This document shows positions 1-7,088 of a stretch of DNA of 9,828 nucleotides, one piece after another. Positions within the stretch are counted from its first letter, which is position 1. Every line of letters begins with the position of its first letter. Origin of the DNA: Alphaproteobacteria bacterium (GTDB taxonomy: Bacteria; Pseudomonadota; Alphaproteobacteria; Acetobacterales; Acetobacteraceae); the NCBI GenBank assembly GCA_026225015.1, contig JAMFRY010000277.1:1-9828 (forward strand), in the 5' to 3' direction. Under the pieces are notes generated by a model, which saw only the letters and a program-made list of their open reading frames with translations, was not told the origin of the DNA and did no database searches. A program made the position numbers and the translations under genes.

Positions 1-1511
1 ACACGGGTTGGGGCGGTGGCTACATAACGGATATTGCCTATGTGTCGTCGTTTCATCCCACGCAGTCGCAATCCATGGCGGCCGTCGCGGCGATTTTCAA
101 TCATTATCATGCCAGGATCGTGAAGCGCGATGCGGCCTTTACGCTGGCCGATATCGGCTGCGGGGCGGGCGTGACCGCGATCGTCGCAGCCGCGGCCAAT
201 CCGGCCTGGGACGTAACGGGGCTTGATTTCAACCCGGGACATATCGCCGCGGCGCGTGAACTCGCCGCTTCCGCCGGGATCGGCAATGTGAGGTTCATCG
301 AAGCCGATCTGCGCGACTTCGCCGGGACCAAAGCAGCACGTGCCCTACCCGATTTCGACGCTGTGACGATGCATGGCCTGTGGAGTTGGGTGGCGCCAGA
401 GGTACAGAACGGCATTGTAAATTTGTTGAACATCAGGCTTAAGCCGGGCGGCACGCTATTTGTCAGCTACGATCTCCTAACCGGCTGGCAGAATGAAATT
501 GGTCTGCAGCGCCTGGTGCGCGAGGCCGGGCTGCGTCTTGCCGGGCGAAGCGACAAGCAAGCGGAGGCGGGTCTCGAGGTGGCGCGGGCGCTTGGCCAAG
601 CAACGGGCCGGGTCAGCTATGCGCCGAGCGGCAAAAGCAGGTATCTCGAAGAGAGCGAGAAGATGCCGCTGGCCTATCTGGCGCATGAGTTGATGAACGA
701 GAATTGGCGGCCAATGATGCATTGCGATGTCGCGCGCCGTATGGCGGAGGCCAAACTGGATTACGCCGGCTCAACTCAGTTGATCAATAATATCGCCGAG
801 ATGGTCCTTTCTCCCGAACAGCGCGCGGTGTTGCGGCGGTTCGACGATCCGATCATGGCTGAGTTGTTCAAGGATATCTGTTTTCCGCAGCATCTGCGAA
901 GCGACGTCTTTATTCGCGGAACCCGCAAGATCACGCCGGAAGCTCGCGATGAGGCATTGCGAGAGGTCTGGCTCGGCCTTAAAGTTCCGGTGTCACAATG
1001 GAAGTATGAATTCCAACTGGCCGCCGGCCATGCCGCGATGACGAAAGCGTTTTACGAGCCGATCGTGCAGCGGCTGGCGCAAGGGCCAGCGACCGTGCGG
1101 GAGTTGCATGAACTGCCGGCGTTGCGAGACAAGCCGGATGATCCCGCGGAGTTGATTGGCCTTACAGTCGGCACCGGTCAGGCGATCATCCTGCCCAATC
1201 CGGGCGTTCCCGCGGATGCGCGATGCCTCGCGCTCAATCGCGAATTGCTGCTGCGCCATGCGGATGCGAATCTGAGCAGCCTGGTGCCTATCGCTTTGCC
1301 ATCTAGTGGCTCTGGCATTCATGTGCCGGCCCTGCAGAGTTTTGTGATGCGCGAAATCGCTGCCGACCCGTCCTTGCGGGATCCACAACAAATCGCGCGC
1401 CTGGTGGCCGGCGCAAGCACGCCGGACCAGTTGCAAAAGCTTGCCGCGGAAATTTCGGTCTTTTTGGAAATTGATACCCCGGTAAAACGCAATCTCGGCC
1501 TTCCCATCTGA
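1..1511 (+). CDS. SAM-dependent methyltransferase with methyltransferase regulatory domain (5' partial)
   Basis: The frame is open from the first complete codon at 3 to TGA at 1509-1511, giving 502 visible residues; the true start lies upstream of the window. A GTG at 42 is possible, but the 13 codons before it (TGWGGGYITDIAY...) match the conserved N-terminal block I know from this family, so I treat the gene as 5'-truncated. Numbering from position 3: a class I methyltransferase motif I, DIGCGAG, is at residues 50-56, with the acidic end of strand 2 (GLDFNP, D75) after it. A segment around residues 220-300 (YLAHEL...W, H228) resembles the methyltransferase regulatory domain (PF10119), followed by a C-terminal region typical of the family. 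Rickettsial protein-lysine methyltransferases PKMT1/2 share this architecture, so a protein substrate is possible, but nothing here shows the substrate. No signal peptide or membrane segment is visible in the part seen. It converges on metY. Confidence 0.85.
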   Translation, partial: TGWGGGYITDIAYVSSFHPTQSQSMAAVAAIFNHYHARIVKRDAAFTLADIGCGAGVTAIVAAAANPAWDVTGLDFNPGHIAAARELAASAGIGNVRFIEADLRDFAGTKAARALPDFDAVTMHGLWSWVAPEVQNGIVNLLNIRLKPGGTLFVSYDLLTGWQNEIGLQRLVREAGLRLAGRSDKQAEAGLEVARALGQATGRVSYAPSGKSRYLEESEKMPLAYLAHELMNENWRPMMHCDVARRMAEAKLDYAGSTQLINNIAEMVLSPEQRAVLRRFDDPIMAELFKDICFPQHLRSDVFIRGTRKITPEARDEALREVWLGLKVPVSQWKYEFQLAAGHAAMTKAFYEPIVQRLAQGPATVRELHELPALRDKPDDPAELIGLTVGTGQAIILPNPGVPADARCLALNRELLLRHADANLSSLVPIALPSSGSGIHVPALQSFVMREIAADPSLRDPQQIARLVAGASTPDQLQKLAAEISVFLEIDTPVKRNLGLPI

Positions 1512-1654
1512 TCCAGGGCGCAGACGTTCCGATGTACCAGTGGAAACACGAGATGCGCGGAGCGTGCGAGAAGCACATTGGCCGAGTTGGTCTGAACGCT
1601 GACTGCCCCATCGCGCTGCGCAGGGCGGCGCGTTGCGGCAGGTCTCGGCAGAAT

Positions 1655-1694
1655 GGCGGGTGGCGCCGCGCTAGCTGCGCGCCGCTTACCCGCC
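1655..1694. terminator. Strong hairpin between convergent methyltransferase and metY genes
   Basis: The 196-base gap between the two convergent stop codons holds a nested inverted repeat: outer arms GGCGGGT (1655-1661) and ACCCGCC (1688-1694), and inner arms GGCGC(c)GC and GCGCGCC around a short loop containing GCTAGC. No T-run follows on either strand, so this would be an atypical terminator or only a structured spacer; the position suggests transcription termination in both directions. I see no gene in the rest of the gap (1512-1707). Confidence 0.4.
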
Positions 1695-1707
1695 CTACAT
1701 CCGCTGC

Positions 1708-3003
1708 CTACAATGCCGCGTCCAATGCCTGCGCCAAATCCTCGATAATATCGTCGATATGCTCGATTCCGACAGATAGCCGCACATAGCCCTCGGAAAC
1801 GCCGGTCAGGCGCTGGTCTTCTCCTGAAAGTTGCGAATGGGTCGTGCTGGCGGGGTGGATCGCCAAGCTGCGCGCGTCGCCGATATTGGCCACATGGTAG
1901 AAGAGTTGCAGCGCCGCAATGAATTTCACGCCCGCCTCCTTGCCGCCGGCGAGTTCGAAGCCAACCAACCCGCCGAAGCCGCCTTTCAGGTATTTGTCGG
2001 CACGCGCCTTGGCCTCTCCCGTCGCCAGGCTGGGATGGATGATTTTCGTTACTTCCTTGCGTTCCTTTAAGAATGTCACAACAGAATCGGCATTGCGGGA
2101 ATGTTGGGCGATGCGCAGCGGCAGGCTTTCCAGCCCTTGAATAGTCTGGAAGGCGTTGAACGGCGCCAAAGGCGCGCCAAGGTCGCGCAGCAGCACCACC
2201 CGAGCGCGGATGATATAGGCGATCGGCCCCAGCGGCTTCACCGCCTCGGTCCAGATTGCGCCATGATAGCTGTTATCCGGCGTGTTCAGCAGCGGCTGCC
2301 GTTGCGGATGCGCCGCCCAGTCGAAATTGCCGCCATCGATGATGACGCCGCCAATGCTGGTGCCGTGGCCGCCGATATATTTGGTGGTCGAATACACAAT
2401 AATCGCGGCGCCATGATCGAACGGCCGGGCCAGAAGCGGCGCGGCGGTGTTGTCCACAATCAGCGGAATACCCAAGGGCCGGCCGATATCGGCAACCTCG
2501 GCGATCGGAAATACGGTCAGCTTCGGATTGGGCAGCGTTTCGGCGTAAAAGGCGCGGGTTTTGTCATCAGTTGCGCGGCGGAAATTCTCAGGGTCGGTGG
2601 GGTCGACGAAACGTACCTCGATCCCCTGATCCTTCAGCGTGTTGGCAAACAGGTTCCAGGTGCCGCCGTAAAGATCCGTGGAGGAAACAATGTTGTCCCC
2701 GGCCCGCGCCAGGTTCTGGATCGAATAGGCCGAAGCTGCCTGGCCTGAGGCCACGGCCAACGCCGCGACACCGCCCTCGATCGCCGCCAGCCGGTCTTCC
2801 AGCACGGCGTTCGTCGGGTTCATAATCCGCGTGTAGATGTTCCCGAATTCCTTCAGGGCAAACAGATTTGCCGCATGTTCCGGGCTATCGAACTGGTAGG
2901 AGGTGGTCTGGTAGATCGGTACGGCAACGGAATGTGTGCTCGCATCGGCGCGCCAGCCGGCGTGCAGGGCCAGGGTTTCGGGGTGCCGGGATTTTACTGC
3001 CAT
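1708..3003 (-). CDS. metY: O-acetylhomoserine sulfhydrylase (aminocarboxypropyltransferase)
   Basis: A 431-residue PLP enzyme of the Cys/Met metabolism (gamma-family) group. It should make homocysteine from O-acetylhomoserine and sulfide in the cytoplasm, the direct sulfhydrylation route to methionine. Visible landmarks: IYTRIMNPT (56-64, the Y and R that contact the PLP phosphate of the neighbouring subunit), SGQAA (86-90), VDNT (183-186, D184 facing the pyridine nitrogen), and STTKYIGGHG (205-214) with the PLP lysine K208. The length of about 430 fits MetY rather than the shorter (about 390) MetB/MetC/MetZ enzymes. The frame is open to 3108, but I choose ATG at 3003: the homologous protein begins there and AGGAAG (3010-3015) sits 6 bases upstream. 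It lies 82 bases downstream of fabG on the same strand. That gap is AT-rich (3046-3080) and could carry its own promoter, though no clear -35/-10 pair is visible. MetY and MetZ cannot be separated with full certainty from sequence alone. Confidence 0.9.
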   Translation of the reverse strand: MAVKSRHPETLALHAGWRADASTHSVAVPIYQTTSYQFDSPEHAANLFALKEFGNIYTRIMNPTNAVLEDRLAAIEGGVAALAVASGQAASAYSIQNLARAGDNIVSSTDLYGGTWNLFANTLKDQGIEVRFVDPTDPENFRRATDDKTRAFYAETLPNPKLTVFPIAEVADIGRPLGIPLIVDNTAAPLLARPFDHGAAIIVYSTTKYIGGHGTSIGGVIIDGGNFDWAAHPQRQPLLNTPDNSYHGAIWTEAVKPLGPIAYIIRARVVLLRDLGAPLAPFNAFQTIQGLESLPLRIAQHSRNADSVVTFLKERKEVTKIIHPSLATGEAKARADKYLKGGFGGLVGFELAGGKEAGVKFIAALQLFYHVANIGDARSLAIHPASTTHSQLSGEDQRLTGVSEGYVRLSVGIEHIDDIIEDLAQALDAAL

Positions 3004-3085
3004 GGGTGACTTCCTGTGCTGGTTATCGATTGTCCCAACACTGGCACGAAATACTAATAGAATACAAATCGTATAGAGATAGGGG

Positions 3086-3823
3086 TCACAGCATCGCCAT
3101 GCCGCCATTGATATGCAGCGTGGCGCCAGTCACCCAGGCGGCTTCGTCGGAGGCGAGATAGACCACGCCGGCGGCGACATCCTCCGGGAGCCCAAGGCGG
3201 CCGAGCGGTATCTTGCCTGAGAGATCGGTTTTTTGGGCCTCGGTCAGCGCATCAGTCATCGGCGTGGCGATGAAGCCGGGGGCGATCAGGTTCACGGTGA
3301 TGTTGCGCGAGGCGATCTCCTGCGCCAGCGATTTGGTCAGCCCGGAGAGGCCCGCTTTGGCGGCGCAGTAATTGGCCTGGCCGGGATTGCCGGTGGCGCC
3401 GACAATGCTGCCGATATTGATGATGCGGCCATATTTGCGGCGCATCATGAATTTGAGCGCCGCGCGGGAGAGCCGGAACGGCGCCCCGAGATCGACGTCC
3501 AGCACCTTCACCCAATCCGCATCGGACATGCGCAGCGCCAGACCGTCCTTGGTGAGCCCGGCATTGTTGACCAGAATATCCACCTTGCCCAAAGCGGCTT
3601 CCGCGGCGGCGATCAAGGCTGGCGCAGCCTCGGCGTCGGAAAGATCGGCGGGCAGAACATGAACGCGATCGCCCAGTTCGGCGGCCAAGCTATCCAGCGC
3701 CTGACGGCGCGTGCCGGAGAGCGCAACCACAGCCTGTTGCTTGTGCAAGGCGCGGGCGATGGCGGCGCCGATGCCGCCTGACGCGCCGGTGACCAAAGCG
3801 GTCTTGCCGGTAAGATCGAACAT
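3086..3823 (-). CDS. fabG: 3-oxoacyl-ACP reductase FabG
   Basis: A 245-residue short-chain dehydrogenase/reductase, the usual FabG length. It should reduce 3-oxoacyl-ACP with NADPH, the first reduction of each fatty acid elongation cycle. Landmarks: TGASGGIG (12-19) nucleotide-binding glycine motif, NNAG (86-89), S139, Y152 and K156 (YCAAK) of the catalytic set, and PG (182-183) after the active site. The fourth member of the SDR tetrad, normally Asn in a 'V-N-L' context, is read here as Asp (D111 in DVDLGAPFRLSR), a notable departure. It follows fabD with one base between the stop and the ATG, so the two are surely co-transcribed and probably translationally coupled; only a weak GAAAG-like ribosome site lies upstream. 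The expected downstream acpP is absent. Paralogous SDRs exist, but the fabD linkage makes FabG the best call. Confidence 0.93.
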   Translation of the reverse strand: MFDLTGKTALVTGASGGIGAAIARALHKQQAVVALSGTRRQALDSLAAELGDRVHVLPADLSDAEAAPALIAAAEAALGKVDILVNNAGLTKDGLALRMSDADWVKVLDVDLGAPFRLSRAALKFMMRRKYGRIINIGSIVGATGNPGQANYCAAKAGLSGLTKSLAQEIASRNITVNLIAPGFIATPMTDALTEAQKTDLSGKIPLGRLGLPEDVAAGVVYLASDEAAWVTGATLHINGGMAML

Positions 3824-3824
3824 T

Positions 3825-4781
3825 TTACAGAACTTTCAGAAGGGCTTCGATTTCGCCAGGCGAGCCGGCGGAGAAGGTGGCGGCATCCGGGGCAATTCGC
3901 TTGACCAGGCCGGCCAGCACCTTGCCGGTGCCGAGTTCAATAAAACTATCCACCCCCAAACCGGTCATGGTCAGTACGCTCTCCCGCCAGCGTACGGTGG
4001 AGGTAACCTGTTGCACCAGCAGATCACGGATCTCCACCGGATCAGTCACTTTGGCGGCCGTGACATTGGCGACCAGCGGCACGACGGGCGCGCGCGGCGG
4101 TGTTTTGGCGAAGGCCTCGGCCATCGCATCGGCAGCCGGCGCCATCAACGCGCAATGAAACGGCGCCGATACCGGCAACAGCATGGCGCGCTTCACGCCT
4201 TTGGTCTTGGCGATCTCGATGGCGCGTTCAACCGCCGCCTTATGGCCGGAAATGACGACCTGTCCGCCGCCATTATCATTGGCGCAGGCGACGACTTCCC
4301 GGCCGGAACCGCTTTTTTCGGATTCCAGGCAAATCTCGCGCGCCAGTTCCAACTCAACGCCCAGCAAAGCAGCCATAGCGCCCTGCCCCGGCAGCACGGC
4401 AAGCTGCATGGACTGGCCGCGCAGCTTCAACAGGCTTGCCGTGTCGGAAATGGAAAAACTTGCCGCGGCGGCAAGTGCGCTGTACTCGCCCAGCGAATGG
4501 CCCGCGACCAGGACGGCCTTTTCCTTTAATGTGATGCCGCCTTCAGCTTCCAGCACGCGCAATACCGCGAGCGAAACCGCCATCAGCGCCGGCTGGGCGT
4601 TCTCGGTCAGGGTAAGCTCCTCGATCGGGCCCTCGAACATCAGCTTGGACAGCTTTTGCTTCAGCACCTCATCAACTTCCTCGAACACCGCGCGGGCAGC
4701 CGCGAAAGCCGCCGCAAGGTCGCGCCCCATGCCGACCGCCTGGCTGCCTTGACCGGGAAAAATGAAGGCGTGAACCGCCAT
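3825..4781 (-). CDS. fabD: Malonyl-CoA:ACP transacylase FabD
   Basis: A 318-residue acyltransferase, the usual length. It moves malonyl from CoA to acyl carrier protein, supplying the extender unit for fatty acid synthesis. Landmarks: FPGQGSQ (8-14) oxyanion-hole loop, GHSLGE (94-99) with nucleophile S96, R121 in LRGQSMQ that binds the malonyl carboxylate, and SAPFHC (205-210) with catalytic H209. The QQVTSTVRW block near 257-265 is also typical. The ATG at 4781 has AGGAG (4791-4795) 9 bases upstream and a candidate promoter just beyond, so this is probably the first gene of fabD-fabG, possibly with metY. Confidence 0.96.
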   Translation of the reverse strand: MAVHAFIFPGQGSQAVGMGRDLAAAFAAARAVFEEVDEVLKQKLSKLMFEGPIEELTLTENAQPALMAVSLAVLRVLEAEGGITLKEKAVLVAGHSLGEYSALAAAASFSISDTASLLKLRGQSMQLAVLPGQGAMAALLGVELELAREICLESEKSGSGREVVACANDNGGGQVVISGHKAAVERAIEIAKTKGVKRAMLLPVSAPFHCALMAPAADAMAEAFAKTPPRAPVVPLVANVTAAKVTDPVEIRDLLVQQVTSTVRWRESVLTMTGLGVDSFIELGTGKVLAGLVKRIAPDAATFSAGSPGEIEALLKVL

Positions 4782-4806
4782 GTGAACAGTCTCCTAATGA
4801 CGATGG

Positions 4807-4835
4807 GGGGTAGCCAGCGCTTGGGCCGCTGTCAA
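4807..4835 (-). promoter_or_regulatory. Candidate promoter for fabD-fabG
   Basis: A perfect -35 hexamer TTGACA is read on the minus strand at 4835-4830. After a 17-base spacer comes TACCCC (4812-4807), preceded by GGC, giving GCTACCCC. This is poor against TATAAT but resembles the GCTA-type -10 described for alphaproteobacterial housekeeping promoters. It lies 26 bases upstream of the fabD start codon. No mapped start site supports it here. Confidence 0.4.
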
Positions 4836-4844
4836 ATTTGCGCC

Positions 4845-5267
4845 TTATAGCAGCGCCAACGCCGCGAGCGCCGCGCGCATGGGTTCAGGTAGCGTCTCGA
4901 TACCCGGTATTTGACCGGCGGTTCCGAGATCGGCCGGGGCATCGGCGGGATTGAGGTAGCGCCAGCCCTGAAAGGCTTTTACGCCGCGCGACATGACGCG
5001 AATGAGTTCGGGATCGAGCACCAGGCCGGCACAGGCCGAGCCGTCATCCCATTGGTCCCGGATGATGGCCGTGACGCGCTGGCGGAGAAGCACTACGCCG
5101 CCGATAACCCAGTACATGGAGCCGCCTTCGGTGATTTCATCCGCGCGCTTTGGCCGGTTGCGGGTTTGGTGGCGCAAGGGCGGGTCGGATTTCGCGCGCG
5201 CCCGCTGCAGCTCAGCCAGATGCGCGGCGTCGCGTACGCCGACAGCAAGTTTGATGATATGCAACAT
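4845..5267 (-). CDS. DUF1489 family protein
   Basis: A 140-residue protein matching my memory of the alphaproteobacterial DUF1489 family (COG5458), whose function is not known to me. Conserved-looking blocks are the N-terminal MLHIIKLAVGV, the GGSMYWVIGGVVLLRQRV stretch (about 48-65), GLVLDPELI (about 81-89) and FQGWRYLNPADAPADL (about 98-113). No membrane segment or signal peptide is evident; the GGVVLL stretch looks like a buried strand. It lies between the ilvC terminator and the fabD promoter, so it is likely an independent unit. No strong ribosome site precedes the ATG. The family's presence is a useful taxonomic marker. Confidence 0.85.
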   Translation of the reverse strand: MLHIIKLAVGVRDAAHLAELQRARAKSDPPLRHQTRNRPKRADEITEGGSMYWVIGGVVLLRQRVTAIIRDQWDDGSACAGLVLDPELIRVMSRGVKAFQGWRYLNPADAPADLGTAGQIPGIETLPEPMRAALAALALL

Positions 5268-5303
5268 GGCGAGCCCGCCGGATTTTGGGAATGATAACGA
5301 AAC

Positions 5304-5318
5304 AAGAACGCCGTTCTT
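5304..5318. repeat. Short perfect inverted repeat upstream of the DUF1489 gene
   Basis: AAGAACG (5304-5310) and CGTTCTT (5312-5318) form 7-bp arms around a single C. It sits 37 bases upstream of the DUF1489 start and just past the ilvC terminator in the minus direction. It could be a protein-binding site or a weak second hairpin (5-bp stem, 5-base loop); chance is not excluded. Confidence 0.35.
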
Positions 5319-5324
5319 CTTTTG

Positions 5325-5355
5325 AAAAAAGGCCAGCCCCCGCGGAGCCAGCCTT
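5325..5355 (-). terminator. Intrinsic terminator of ilvC
   Basis: Read on the minus strand, a 12-bp stem AAGGCTGGCTCC / GGGGCTGGCCTT closes on a GCG loop and runs straight into a T-tract (T6 at 5330-5325, sharing its first two Ts with the stem). Three of the pairs are G-U, so the stem pairs well only in minus-strand RNA, which fixes its direction. It begins 20 bases after the ilvC stop codon. Confidence 0.85.
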
Positions 5356-5375
5356 CCAAAAACACCGCTACTTGC

Positions 5376-6395
5376 TTAGTTCTTGGCCTTATCAACCAAA
5401 GCGTTTTTAGAAATCCAAGGCATCATGCCGCGCAGTTTGGCGCCGACTTCCTCGATCTGGTGCCCGGCGGTGGCGCGGCGCATGGCTTTGAAATTGGTCT
5501 GGCCCACCTTGTTTTCCAGCATCCAGTCGCGGGTGAAGCGGCCGAGCTGGATGTCGGAGAGGACTTTTTTCATCTCGGCCTTGGTCTCGGGCGTGATGAT
5601 GCGCGGGCCGGTGACGTATTCGCCATATTCGGCCGTGTTGCTGATGGAATAGTTCATGTTGGCGATGCCGCCTTCATAAATCAGATCGACGATCAGCTTC
5701 ACCTCATGCAGGCATTCGAAATAGGCCATTTCCGGCGCGTAGCCAGCTTCCACCAGGGTTTCGAAGCCGGCCTTGATCAGCTCGACCACGCCGCCGCACA
5801 GGACCGCCTGCTCGCCGAACAGATCGGTTTCACATTCTTCCTTGAATGTCGTCTCGATGATGCCGGCGCGGCCGCCGCCAATGGCGGAGGCGTAAGAGAG
5901 CGCGATGTCCAGCGCATTGCCGGAGGAATCTTGCGACACCGCGACCAGACAAGGCACGCCGCCGCCGCGTTGATACTCGCTGCGCACGGTGTGGCCGGGA
6001 CCCTTGGGTGCGATCATGAACACGTCGATATCCGGGCGCGGTTCGATGAGGTTGAAATGGATGTTGAGGCCATGCGCGAAAGCCAACGCGGCGCCGGGGC
6101 GCAGATTATTGACCAGATGGTCCTTATACAGATCGCCCTGGCCTTCATCGGGGGTAAGAACCATGATGACATCGGCCCATTTTGCGGCTTCGGAGGGTGA
6201 GAGCACCTTCAGCCCGGCGCCCTCCGCCTTGGCGACGGCAGTAGAGCCGGGACGGAGCGCCACGGCCAGTTCCTTGACGCCGCTATCCTTGAGGTTGAGC
6301 GCATGGGCATGGCCCTGGCTGCCATAGCCGACGATGGCAACAGTTTTGCCTTTGATGAGGTTAACGTCGGCATCCCGGTCGTAATAAACGCGCAT
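5376..6395 (-). CDS. ilvC: Ketol-acid reductoisomerase (NADP+)
   Basis: A 339-residue class I (short-form) enzyme. It isomerises and reduces 2-acetolactate or 2-aceto-2-hydroxybutyrate to the dihydroxy acids of valine, isoleucine and leucine synthesis, with Mg2+ and NADPH. Landmarks: GYGSQGHAHALNL (23-35) Rossmann glycine motif, R48 and S51 in LRPGS (phosphate contacts suggesting NADPH preference), H108 in AHGLNIHF, APKGPGH (129-135), the metal ligands D191 and E195 in DLFGEQ, and E227/E231 in ECLHE, with S252 after them. The frame is open upstream to another ATG at 6476, but MRVYYD at 6395 matches the family's N-terminus and length, and AAGGAA (6402-6407) sits 6 bases before it. ilvB/ilvN are not adjacent in this window. 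A terminator follows closely, so it is likely transcribed alone. Confidence 0.97.
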   Translation of the reverse strand: MRVYYDRDADVNLIKGKTVAIVGYGSQGHAHALNLKDSGVKELAVALRPGSTAVAKAEGAGLKVLSPSEAAKWADVIMVLTPDEGQGDLYKDHLVNNLRPGAALAFAHGLNIHFNLIEPRPDIDVFMIAPKGPGHTVRSEYQRGGGVPCLVAVSQDSSGNALDIALSYASAIGGGRAGIIETTFKEECETDLFGEQAVLCGGVVELIKAGFETLVEAGYAPEMAYFECLHEVKLIVDLIYEGGIANMNYSISNTAEYGEYVTGPRIITPETKAEMKKVLSDIQLGRFTRDWMLENKVGQTNFKAMRRATAGHQIEEVGAKLRGMMPWISKNALVDKAKN

Positions 6396-6616
6396 GAGCT
6401 GTTCCTTGGCTGGCGTGGCAAATGAAGTTACGCCCAGACTGGATGCGGAACCGGTTCCGGTCTGGGGCTTATTCATTTTGGGTCAAACTGTAAGTGCCGG
6501 CTCCACTATCCCCTTTCGGCCGGAATGTCACCGTGGGAGCGAAGGATTTTACAGGAATGCCTGTTGCCCGATCCACGCAATGTTGTTGCGCGATATTGTA
6601 TCATGGGCGCTGGCAC
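6396..6616. other. ilvC leader and intergenic region
   Basis: This stretch is the divergent space between ilvC and the Xre-RES module. On the minus strand it keeps the ilvC frame open for 27 codons from an ATG at 6476 without a ribosome site. It also carries weak promoter-like hexamers, such as GTGACA read at 6532-6527, with no convincing -10. I see no leader peptide rich in branched-chain residues and no RNA element I can name. Confidence 0.4.
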
Positions 6617-6634
6617 TTGCGCCAATTGGCACAA
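6617..6634. promoter_or_regulatory. Operator candidate 1 of the Xre-RES module
   Basis: TTGCGCCAATTGGCACAA is an 18-bp palindrome with a single mismatched pair, centred on the perfect 10-mer GCCAATTGGC (6621-6630). It is 14/18 identical to a second copy 28 bases downstream. Xre-type antitoxins commonly repress their own operon at such palindromes; binding here is inferred. Confidence 0.6.
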
Positions 6635-6644
6635 AACTTTTATC

Positions 6645-6662
6645 TTGCGCCTTTTGGCGCAT
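6645..6662. promoter_or_regulatory. Operator candidate 2 of the Xre-RES module
   Basis: TTGCGCCTTTTGGCGCAT holds 6-bp perfect arms TGCGCC/GGCGCA (6646-6651 and 6656-6661) around TTTT. It ends 18 bases before the antitoxin ATG. The AT-rich interval between the two copies contains TATCTT (6641-6646), a possible -10 that overlaps this copy by two bases; no good -35 accompanies it. Confidence 0.6.
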
Positions 6663-6680
6663 CGTGGCATAAAGCTTCGC

Positions 6681-7088
6681 ATGAGCGGGTTTTCGGAAGT
6701 TCAGTCCAGGTTTTTGATCGAGGAAGCAACGGATTTGGAATCCGCGGCGATGCTCCGGGCGGTGCTGAACCTGTTTGAGAAATGGGGCCTGAAGACCTCG
6801 GAAATTCGGATATTGCTGGGCTCGCCGGCGGAGCGGACATTACAGCGCTGGCGCAGCGGCCAGATTGCCGGCGTGCCGCATGACACCGTGTACCGGCTGG
6901 GCTGTTTCTTAGGCATCCATAAGGCGCTGCGCTACATGTTTTCGGCGCCTGAGCGTGGCTATGAATGGGTGAAAAAACCCAATGCGGCGTTCGGCGGAAA
7001 ATCCGCATTGGATAAAATGCTGCAAGGCGCGCCCACCGATATCGCGGAAATCCGGGCCTATCTGGATGCCGAGCGGGCCGGCTGGTGA
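6681..7088 (+). CDS. Xre/MbcA/ParS family antitoxin (partner of RES toxin)
   Basis: A 135-residue antitoxin that should bind and neutralise the downstream RES-domain toxin and repress the operon. Residues about 20-60 form a helical, Xre-like DNA-binding region (LFEKWGLKTSEIRILLGSP, then RTLQRWRSG with the recognition-like helix). Residues about 100-135 (NAAFGGKSALDKML...TDIAEIRAYLDAER) match the C-terminal toxin-binding DUF2384 domain, including the N..F.G..AL and YLDA.R signatures. The frame is open back to 6525, but I choose ATG at 6681: the upstream part has no family resemblance and contains the operator repeats. There is no strong ribosome site. The TGA stop overlaps the toxin GTG by 4 bases. 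Confidence 0.88.
   Translation: MSGFSEVQSRFLIEEATDLESAAMLRAVLNLFEKWGLKTSEIRILLGSPAERTLQRWRSGQIAGVPHDTVYRLGCFLGIHKALRYMFSAPERGYEWVKKPNAAFGGKSALDKMLQGAPTDIAEIRAYLDAERAGW

Noticed and set aside
1532..1789. Plus-strand open frame of 85 codons downstream of the methyltransferase
   Set aside because: It runs antisense into metY, has low-complexity Arg/Ser/Ala composition, shows no family resemblance and crosses the hairpin.
2101..2748. Plus-strand open frame of 215 codons inside metY
   Set aside because: It is a shadow of metY: the minus-strand product is a clear PLP enzyme, and this frame has no recognisable motif.
3004..3085. Possible SAM riboswitch in the metY leader
   Set aside because: SAM-II elements occur before met genes in alphaproteobacteria, but I do not see the conserved pseudoknot sequence in these 82 bases.
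3711..4529. Plus-strand open frame of 272 codons across the fabG-fabD junction
   Set aside because: It is antisense to two unmistakable fatty acid synthesis genes; long shadow frames are expected in GC-rich DNA.
5322..6200. Plus-strand open frame of 292 codons opposite ilvC
   Set aside because: It is antisense to ilvC, which is identified by its full catalytic set, and its start lies in the terminator.
6396..6476. 27-codon N-terminal extension of ilvC
   Set aside because: There is no ribosome site at 6476, while 6395 has one and gives the family's usual start and length.
6611..6646. Sigma-54 promoter suggested by TGGCAC near the antitoxin
   Set aside because: The required TTGC at the -12 position with 5-base spacing is absent at both TGGCAC copies (6611 and 6627).
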